This document shows positions 55,677 to 64,000 of a stretch of 64,000 nt of DNA, in pieces (the stretch's first letter is position 1; each line of letters starts with the position of its first letter). Source of the stretch: Dryas octopetala (taxonomy: Eukaryota > Streptophyta > Magnoliopsida > Rosales > Rosaceae); assembly GCA_963921425.1 (NCBI GenBank), contig OY992836.1:8323825-8387824 (forward strand), given 5' to 3'. Made by a program: the position numbers and the translations under genes. The notes below the pieces were generated by a model. That model was not told the DNA's origin and did no database searches. It was given only the letters and a program-made list of their open reading frames with translations.

Positions 55677-56078
55677 ACCCTTGGTGCATTTCAAATTGTA
55701 CCCAGTAACATTCCAAGTTTTGTTTTGACGTTTCTCCAGTCGTACCGTAGAGTTTGAGAAGTCGTTCCTTAGCACATCTCAAGTCGTTCCTTAAGAATTT
55801 TAGTTTGTACCTTGAGTGATTTTAAATGTTTATACCCTTGATGCATTTTAAATTCTACCTAGTAACATTTCAAGTCATGTTTTGACACTTCTCAAGTCAT
55901 ACCCTAGAGTTTTAGAAGTCGTTCTTTAAGACATTTGAAGTCGTTTCTTAGTGCATCCTAAGTCGTTTATTGAAAATTTCAGTTCGTAACTTGAGAAGTT
56001 TTAAATGTTTTTACTCTTGGTGCATTTTAAATTGTATTGAGTGACATTTCAAATCATATTTTGACGGTTCCCAAGTCG
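55677..56078. repeat. Satellite array, right-hand remainder
   Basis: About two further monomers (ATACCCTTGGTGCATTTC..., GAAGTCGTTCCTTAGCACATC...) in the same orientation and phase style as the main array, ending abruptly at the LINE junction near 56079. Confidence 0.9.
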
Positions 56079-57758
56079 TCTGTAAGGATATTGCTTCTAT
56101 GATATCTCGATTTTGGTGGGGCAAACCACAAAAGAAAAAAGGCATGAGTTGGCTTAAATGGGAGGGATTATGTTCCTCAAAGCTTGGGGGGGGGGGACTT
56201 GGTTTCAGAGACTTAATAACTTTTAACATGGCTTTGATTGTAAAACAAGGATGGCAAGTACGTTGTTACTTTTCCCAACGCTTTGGTGAGCAGAGTACTG
56301 CAAGGAAAATATTTTCCCTTGACAAATTTCTTGGAAGCAAACATTGGCCCGAGACGTTCTTTATTTTGGCGCTCTCTATTATAGGCTAGGGAGTTGCTGA
56401 AGAAAGGATTGAGATGGAGGGTTGGAGATAGAAAATCAATTTCTGTGTATCAAGACAAATGGCTTCCGAGTTCCACTACTTTTCAGGTACAATTGCCCCC
56501 CACTCAAAATGTGGAACAAAAGGTGAGTGATCTTATACTTCCTATTGGTAGATGGAATTATGATTATATCTATTCCAATTTCTGGCTTAACGAAGCTGAT
56601 GTAATTGTGAGCATCCCTCTCGTACACAGTCAGAAGGAGGATAAACTGATATGGCACTTCACCAAAAATGGGCATTATTCAGTGCACAGTGGGTATTGGT
56701 TGGCTATGGCAAACCGTGGGCGGGGGCAAGTTTTGAGTGCTCTTCAAATGGCTCTATGGAACTCTTTTGGCAAGGTGTATGGCAGCTCAAAGTTCAGAGC
56801 AAGATTAAACTCTTTCTATGGAGATGTTGTAAAGAGATTCTACCATGTAGGGCCAATCTTTTTCAATGCAAGGTGGTTGACACACCCATTTGCCCGCACT
56901 GTTTAAGAAAGCCAGAAACTACTCTCTATTCCCTGGGGGACTGTAAGGAAGCGAAAAGGGTTTAGTGATTGTCTCCCCTTAGCAATGCGATTGGATGGGT
57001 GAAATGTGGTGGGGCTATGGATCTTATTCATCATGCTTATCAACTACTTACCAGGGATGAGATGGACGTCTTTGCTTTTTTGTGTTGGGGCATTTGGAAT
57101 TCACGTAATGATCTGGTGCATAATCAAGTGAGAAAGGATGCACAAGAAATACTTAATTATCTGCTTCAATATGCTCTGGAGTATAGGGACGCAAATGCGA
57201 CCTCAGTGAGGTTGCCGTGTGTGGAGCCATGCAGGCAACGTTGGGAGAAACCGATTTTGGGCACGATGAAGCTAGATCAATGTGGATGGAAGCGTGCCAC
57301 AGGCTGATCGGACTCGGGGCCTCGGTGCGGTGTTCCGTGATCACGAAGGTGAGGTATAGGTGGCGGCAGCTAAACAAATTCCGGGAACCTTCTAACCACG
57401 TGGAACTGAGTTATTGGCTGCAATTATAGGTCTTTCTTTGGCCATAGACATTGGTACTCAAAGAATTGTACTTGAAATGGATAATGAGGGCGCTGTGAAT
57501 TCTATACAGGACTCTTCCCCATGTCTGGCAGCTGATGGGGTCCTGGTGGAAGAGGCCAAACATCTCATGGCTTCTTTCACTGAGGCTAGCTGCCAATTCA
57601 GGGTGAGGGAGGCAAACGGGGTAGCGCATGTTTTAGCTCAGTATGCAAAGACATATGTTGGTGTCTCTATTTAGTTTTATGTATTGCCTTATTAGCTCTC
57701 TGAAGCTGTGTATCTAGACTCTTCTCAATAAATTCACAGTTTCTTCAAAAAAAAAAAA
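56079..57758 (+). pseudogene. 5'-truncated LINE: RT C-terminus, zf-RVT, RNase H
   Basis: Begins within the reverse transcriptase tail (ISRFWWGKPQKKKGMSWLKWE, then a glycine-rich GLGFRDL). Next is GLRWRVGDRKSISVYQDKWLP. The zf-RVT region has LIWHFTKNGHYSVHSGY, KIKLFLWRCCKEILPC and ICPHCLRKPETTLYSLGDC, and MDVFAFLCWGIWNSRNDLVHN follows. The RNase H domain has INVDGS, TELLAAIIGLSLA and LEMDNEGAV. Frameshifts and at least three stops (about 56386, 57356 and 57391) inactivate it. An A-tail ends it at 57758. The abrupt 5' start against satellite is typical of truncated target-primed integration. It is related to the fragment at 1-737. Confidence 0.85.
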
Positions 57759-58057
57759 TTGGTCCATGATTATAAACCTCAGATGTACCACAAGCATAAA
57801 AGGCCCATTGGGAATATCAGTACAACCACGGGAAAAGCCCATGGTTTTATATAGTATTAACCACAACGTGCTTTTGTCATTACCACAGGATATGATAAAA
57901 ACACGTTGTGTGGGAGGGAAGCCCCAATTTATTTTGAGTGATGTTATTTGCACATTCTTTTCTCCTATACACCCTCTACCATTTTCTAAAATTTGAAATT
58001 TCTCTTTAACACACCTATGTCATTACCAAAATAACCCAAAATTAGTCATCTCACTAA

Positions 58058-59224
58058 GGGGGGTGTACTCAATCAAGACTTTTAAAGACTTTTGTTAAAT
58101 TAAAAAGTCAGGAGGTACTCAATTAAGACTTTTATATACTTTTAAAAAGTCTATGAAAGTCAGGGAGTACTCAATCAAGACTTTTCAAAAGTCTATGAAA
58201 GTCATACAGTACTCAAAATGTCAATGACTTTCACAGATTTCTCAAATCCATAGACTTTGAAAGACTTTTGGCATTAAAGTATACATAACAAATCTTCTTA
58301 TTTCTCTTCCATTCCCCCACAAGACTTTGAAAGACTTTTGAGAAAAGGCTTCCCCTTTTCTCTCTCTGCCTCCTTTAGCATTGCATGCGCGCGTGTATGT
58401 CCCTTCCAACATTGACACACTATTCCTTATATTTTCCTATCACTATGCCATTACATATAAATAGACCTGTCATATACGGTTCTAACTCCATACTTGAGTG
58501 CTCCAGAAGTTAGTTTTATGGGTTTACAACATGTCAATTATAATATACTGTTCCACCCTTTTAATTTTTGTATGTTTACGTTGAGAGTTTCAAGGATGAC
58601 TTGAGTTAGATTTATCTATTAGATACAATAATAAAGAGATTAGTTCAACATTATTTAAATTTTTGACTTATATGTTAAGTAGTAATACAACATTATTTCT
58701 TTCAAATTTTAAAACTTATATGCATTTTTCATTATGTATTATTTTATTTTTTAATTTAATTGTCTTCACACTTGGAAGCTCGTTTTCGTCAACGTTACCT
58801 GGATTTAACATTATCCATGTAACATTGAATAGTAAGTTTTGACAAATATTGAAGACCAGTTTTAGATCATTCAATATATTAGTAGGTTTCTTAACAATAT
58901 TGATTTCTTGGAGATTATTCTTTCATCAGCTTGTCATTTTTTGTTTGATTTCACTACTTTTTCATTGCCCTTCTGTTTGATTTCATTGCGTTTTCATTAC
59001 CCTTTGTGATATACGGATGCTATTATCTTACAATATTTCACAATGATATTTGTATCAAAAAGTCATTGAAAATCTATCAATGTCTATGAAAGTTTTTTAA
59101 TAAAACTTCATGAAAGTCTATAAAAGTCTATAAAACTCTTTGAAAGTCTATCATAATTTTGAAAGTCTATGAAAGTCTGTCACTTAAAAAAAGTCTTTAA
59201 AAATCTGGATTGAGTACACCCTCC
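58058..59224. mobile_element. PIF/Harbinger-like non-autonomous element
   Basis: Left end GGGGGGTGTACTCAATCAAG and right end the complement, GATTGAGTACACCCTCC, with AGACTTTTAAAGAC continuing the inverted repeat. The flanking trinucleotide TAA at 58055-58057 and 59225-59227 fits the 3 bp duplication of this superfamily. The interior repeats AAAGTCTATGAAAGTC motifs, without an ORF. Confidence 0.75.
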
Positions 59225-60385
59225 TAAATTTCACATTGTACACCCACCCCACCCATCAAACTCCACACACCCCACCCAACATCCAAACAATACCACACTT
59301 CTCACCCAAAACCAACAAACACACCCCGGCCACCTCCCACCTCAGCCACCCTTACCACCACGCGCAGCACTCTCAACCCCACCTCTCTCTCTTTCCTTCT
59401 CTCTCCTCCTTCCCTTTCTTTCTCTGGTTTATCAACCTAGCCACCCCGCCAAGACTAACCACAAACGCAAACGAGCTCCGACACCCAACCACGAGGCCGA
59501 TGTCGCCATAGTCCTTGTCACAGGATGTTTGTCACTGGAGAGATTAGGGGAGGGTCGGCGTGGGGCTGGGAGGATAGGCGTGAGGCTGGGCTGGAAGGGT
59601 CAGCACAGGGCAGCACAAGACTGGGCTGGGCTGGGCGCGGGGAGGGGCTGGGCTGGGAGGGCCAGGGTTGTAGCCGGAGAGAAAAACCAAAGAGAGGAGA
59701 GAAAAGCTGGAGAGGGGAGAGAGAAGCTAGAGATGGAGGAGAGAACATAGAGGATAGGTTGGGCTGGGAGGATAGGCACGGGGCTTGGCTGGGAGGGTCG
59801 GCATGGGGCTGGGTTGGGCTGGGGGCGGGGCGGGGTGGTTGTCGCCGGAGAGAAAAGCCAAAGAGAGGAGAGAGAAGCAGGAGAGGGGAGAAATAAGCTA
59901 GAGATGGAGGAGAAAACAAAGAAGAGAAGAGAAAAGAGATGGGGGTGTGTAAATGAGTTGTCCTTTAGGGTATTTTCACATTGGGGCTTTAGGGTAAATT
60001 CACTAATTAAGTGATTGGGGGTGTGCAAAAAGGGGGAAAAAAAAGTGTGTAAATAACAGCACTCTTTATTTTTCATTCTCTTGCTTCTCTGTCACTGTCA
60101 CTGCTCGAATTATTTTTCTCTCATCTCTAGATCTCTCTTAGACTCCTTCTCCCTAAACCTTTCAGATTTACATGATTTTTAGATTTTCTCTAGTTTTTGG
60201 CCGATTATTCCAAAATTTCATGTTTGATTGTTGAAATAATATCAGTTAATAAAGTAAGGAACTTGAATTTGTTTTATTATAATGTGTATTCATCTTGGGA
60301 ATGAAGCAGATTTTGCGAAGAAAACATAAATAAAACTTCATATCTCATATTTGTCTCAATTTTGACCATGGTTAGGGTTTGCTCT
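59225..60385. other. C-rich and GA/GGC-rich repeat DNA, likely outer element around the Harbinger insert
   Basis: 59236-59510 is C-rich; 59560-59930 is G/A-rich with an internal near-duplication (GCCGGAGAGAAAAACCAAAG at about 59674 and again near 59842). GTTATTTGCACATTC at about 57945 and the complement of GTGTGTAAATAACAG at 60044-60058 are inverted counterparts, so 57945-60058 may be an older element into which the Harbinger-like copy inserted. The Gly/Arg-rich frames here are low-complexity artefacts. Confidence 0.5.
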
Positions 60386-60407
60386 CCCCCCCCCCCCCCC
60401 CCCCCCC
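60386..60407. repeat. Poly-C run (22 C)
   Basis: Uninterrupted C22 within a CT-rich stretch upstream of (CT)n. Such long C runs are rare in plant DNA; the exact length may be affected by sequencing slippage. Confidence 0.8.
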
Positions 60408-60704
60408 TCTCAATCTCTCTCTATATCCACTATTAGGGTTAATTTACCTTTTATGTCAATGTCAAATTTATACCATGGTTATGATTATTCTTTAATGGTG
60501 TTATAATATGTTTCTTCTATGTGCGCAGTTAAATCCCAACACATTGCAAGGACAAGAAATTTTGGGAATAGGTTTCCCGAGGTTAGCAAACTTAGTAACC
60601 TCAAGACTGTGTAGAACTCGAGAATTTTGCATATGACATAAACAATTTTCAGTGGAAATCTTTATTTACTAGAACATATATGGAGCACATGATGGAAATT
60701 GTAA

Positions 60705-62853
60705 TCAGAATTTTGGCCAAAGGGACTGACATTTTAGAGGTGACATCTTAACACCAATATATACTTGCATAGTTGCATTCATAGCTTCTCCAACTGTCAA
60801 GAAGACTCTTCCTCCAATTTTTCTTACGAAGTCTGCTAACCTTAGCTTGTGAATCACTTGCCACCTTGGATTGACTATGGCCAACTGCTATATATAGCCA
60901 GAGACAAATAGGGGGTAAAATACTGGAAGCAATTGAACAATGTGGCATCAAATATATTTAAATCCCAAAAAGCAAAAAAAAAAAAAAAAAAAAAAAAAAA
61001 CGAACAAACAAACAAACAAGATCACTAACATACCTCCATTCCAAGTGATTCCAGATTCTGATGCAATTCCCCCAAAGAAGCGATTCCTGATGTGTCAATG
61101 TTCATTAAACCTACATTTTGAAGAAAGAGATTAATTTAAACTCAGTCCCCTGGATTCATCAACACAAAATATGAGATATATAAGTGTATTTGATCCAAAA
61201 TTCTAAACAAAAAATTAATGTAGTCGTTTAGTTCAAAGAAATTAAGGAAAATGAAAAAACTTTCAACAGTGGGATCCCATTCCACTCGGATTTTCATTTT
61301 TGTGACAGCTGCTTCAACAAATTCTCTCAATTCCTTTTTTCTTTGAATTAAAATCAAAACACCCATTGCACATTTTCCAATGAGAAATAGACCCATTTTT
61401 TTATAATTAATACAACATGATTCAAGTTATAAATTTACGTTAATAAGTTTCCATGAGCATTCGAATGCCCGTTGTAATTGTTGGACAATTACAAGCATAC
61501 TTGACCAACTATTTTAATTGAATGTTTTGACAATTACTTGTAATTTGTAACTGACAAACAACCACTTGAAACTATCAGAAAGTATTAAGCGAGTTACATA
61601 CAACCGTTTGAAGTTTTGCATCGAGTGTTTTGATGGTTGACGAGAAAACTATCATGTTTTATCATTGGACCAATTTATCATGTTTTATCATTGTATTTAC
61701 TGATTTTCTTTTGGTATTTTTTTAATTCATTTTTCATTCTAATATATTACTTTAGGGTTTAATTATACTATTTACTGGACATTGTCAACTTCAGTTTGCT
61801 GGAAGTTTCAACTTTTTAGGCTTAATTAAAACAATAGTCTACAAACTTTACCTAGTCTCACTTAAGTCCACGAACTTTACTTTTAGATCGATTATGTGGT
61901 CCACCAACATTTCTACGGTTACTCACTTTAGTCATGTCCATCAAGTTTATTTGAATTTTTGTCAAATACTGTGCCCTTGACTCAATTTCGGGAGCAAAAA
62001 CATCACTATTCAGCCATGCACGTCCTTATCACATGTACGTATTTGATGGAAATTCAAACAAATTACATTGAGAGCTCGACGGATGAATCCTCATCTGTAG
62101 ATTTTAGGTTGCATATGCATCTTTTTTAGGTTGCAGATGACAGATTTTAGGTTGTAGATGCATGTTTTAAGTTGTAGATGCAGGGTGCCGAGTGTTTGGC
62201 AAGAACCACCAAGCGCTCAGTAATTTTAACGAGCACTCGGTAGAAATTCTTACCGAGTGTTCTGTAGAATTGCTGAGCACTCGGTAGAATAGATTGAGCT
62301 TCTACTTAAGTTTTGGGCATGTTGGACCCTTACTTATATTTCTTTCTCACTTTGTGCTTCTACTTAAACCACCCTTTTTTTTTTGTCCGACTCCAAGTTC
62401 CACATTCCACTTTAGGTTTGCAAGTTGGGTATCACTTTTTTAGCCAATAAGAATACTACTTACTTGACATGTCAAGAACTACGACCTTAGTAGTCCTTTT
62501 GGCGTTGTCATCTTCTCCTTCAGTCCTCACCAATCTCATAATCCTGACAAATAGCCACAGTAAAGTTTAAATTTTAGTCTGCCATTAGGTTTTCTTTTCC
62601 ATTTATTTATTTATTTATTTTTGTCATTTTCACCCATTATTAAGGAGAGGGGTTTGTACCTTTCTCTAACAGAATTGGCGTTGGCAAAACAAAGCCATGC
62701 AGACTTGACTCTGATTATGAAAGCCCCTGGAATCTGAAGGGCCATAGGATATTGATCAACATCACTATACAGATCCATTCCAGGAATCTTCCCAAGAGTT
62801 TCGGTGCCTGGTAGAATTGACACCAGAATAATCTTTGCAAATGATACTGTTAC
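60705..62853 (-). CDS. SULTR2;1: Sulfate transporter, SULTR2;1 type (cluster copy 3), 3' part only
   Basis: Last four exons of a third group-2 sulfate transporter: 62853-62660, 62543-62464, 61110-61034, 60884-60705, all in frame (176 aa visible). The gene continues off the right edge through intron 8. The visible part is the last transmembrane/linker segment (VTVSFAKIILVSILPGTETL, IPGAFIIRVKSAWLCFANA) and the STAS domain ([33 protein letters not shown]). It differs from copies 1 and 2 by a shorter exon 10, a longer C-terminal tail (ending LKCQSLWPKF) and no microsatellite at the last acceptor. It is clearly more diverged than copies 1 and 2 are from each other. Splice phases match those genes exactly. 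Confidence 0.88.
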
Positions 62854-64000
62854 CTGCAACCAAGTCAACCACTTTATTAGCTTAATAATTAATTAGCACC
62901 CATAATTGGAATTTTTAATAATAGAACTCTGCCCCTTGCAACTGATCGATAAGAACTAGTAATGGACACCTTTTAGTCCTGCGCGCTATAGAATCTACTT
63001 TTTAATTTCAATAAAAGTTCAGTGCTTGTTCTCCTGCACAAGTAGTAATTGGCTAAGCTAATACGAAAATAAGCTTGTAAAATGCATGCCGGCCGTGAAT
63101 TAATATGGTTAACAAAGTTCAAATTTTAGAAGACATGCACATTACATATGGTTGATTTTGATTGCACTACAAAATTAATCGCAGATACATAAAGAAAATT
63201 GATTAGATGCGGATTGTGCACATTGTGGATGGTTTATTAATTTAACCACTTGAATCGTCATTCACCACTAAAGAATTAGAGTTTACTATCGGATTTTGAA
63301 CATTGAAATCCGAAATACTATACCCTAAACGTGCGGTTTGAAAAGAAATTAATAAATGTAGAACTCCACTCTAAACCTACCTGAACATATATATATATAT
63401 ACAGTTTTTCTCTAAAGAAAATGTCCGTATTTTTTAAAATTTGCAGATGTCGTTATCCGGTAGACAGTGTCAACATGTGCTACAGCACATGAAATTCCAA
63501 ACTTTCTGCAGCACATGTCGACACTTTTTATCGAATGTCTACCGGATGGCGACATCCGCAAATTAATTTAAAAAATGCAGACATCCTCTCTATAGAAAGT
63601 CTCTGTAAATATAACTAATAAAACACACATTTGTCAACTTCAAACACGTACTATACTCGTATTTGATACATGTATATTATTATTATAATGATAATGGTGA
63701 GAACTCTTTTGTCAATCAACATATAAACGAAATGCCGAATGTCCCCTAATTATTTAAAAAGATATTAAAAGTAAAAATAGTATGGCAGTTATATATTACT
63801 TTACTTTCCATTATTTCTTACTTCTTTTTTTTCACACTGATTTTATATAAAATCTCTACATACTTATCGTGTGTGATAATCCATCTAATTAATTAGTATA
63901 TATGAATTAAAGGCAAAATTGATTCTTACCGCTGTTAGCTGTACGCTTGCCTAGTCAGCAGCCACTCTAGTCAGCCTCTGTGTTAGCTGTACGCCTGCTT
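62854..64000 (-). other. Intron 8 of SULTR copy 3 (partial)
   Basis: No further SULTR exon is visible; intron 8 is also the longest or among the longest in the paralogs. 63410-63600 contains an inverted pair (GTCGTTATCCGGTAGAC and the complement near 63536-63560), a probable MITE. The last ~70 bases repeat GTTAGCTGTACGC twice, likely the start of another element. Confidence 0.6.

Noticed and set aside
59518-60076. Overlapping Gly/Arg-rich and Pro/Ser-rich frames on both strands
   Set aside because: Low-complexity GA/GGC repeat DNA stays open in several frames at once; no domain is visible.

Overview
This window is nuclear DNA from a flowering plant, most likely a eudicot. It shows GT-AG introns, a plastid-targeted amino-acid enzyme, plant-type sulfate transporters, and many plant transposon families (CACTA, MULE/hAT/Harbinger MITEs, TRIM, LINE, Gypsy). 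A Rosaceae source such as Prunus is a guess from general resemblance, not a demonstrated assignment.

The gene-rich part is roughly bases 2.7-27.5 kb. (1) PAT (2741-9002, +) is a nine-exon plastid aspartate/prephenate aminotransferase of 482 aa. Its large sixth intron carries a LINE fragment that is itself interrupted by an LTR-like insert. (2) A NEN4-like DEDDh exonuclease (10614-12233, +) has five exons and 284 aa. (3) Two complete tandem SULTR2;1-type sulfate transporters lie on the minus strand (14156-19804, 693 aa; 20843-27477, 716 aa). Each has 12 exons with the same phases. A third member of the cluster (60705-62853, -) shows its last four exons here and continues past the right edge. 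All exon chains were joined by hand; reading frame is kept across every junction and no internal stop was seen in these genes.

Between transporters 2 and 3 lie about 33 kb of repetitive DNA. It begins with a broken Gypsy element interrupted by a CACTA transposon (28.17-33.6 kb). The CACTA retains a transposase exon set, a terminal CACTACAAGAAAAA on its right end, and a 2.7 kb field of TTTGGGCGACGAA-type inverted subterminal repeats. Then come several MITEs and a long-TIR element with CACTA-like ends (37.2-39.9 kb). Next is a roughly 11 kb satellite array (44.5-56.1 kb) with a ~178 bp monomer built from ~22 bp subunits and, in its left part, a visible ~870 bp higher-order period. The array is interrupted by a hAT MITE and a 1.65 kb unrelated segment, and is bounded on the right by a 5'-truncated LINE. 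A nested Harbinger-like element and GA-rich sequence follow before the third transporter.

Functionally, the genes are housekeeping or sulfur-nutrition genes. PAT supplies arogenate for phenylalanine and tyrosine. NEN4-type exonucleases act in sieve-element or tracheary nuclear degradation. SULTR2 proteins move sulfate in vascular tissue. I found no clearly new biochemical system. The most unusual features are the two-level satellite, the CACTA subterminal architecture, and the dinucleotide microsatellites that form the last 3' splice-site polypyrimidine tract in two transporter paralogs.
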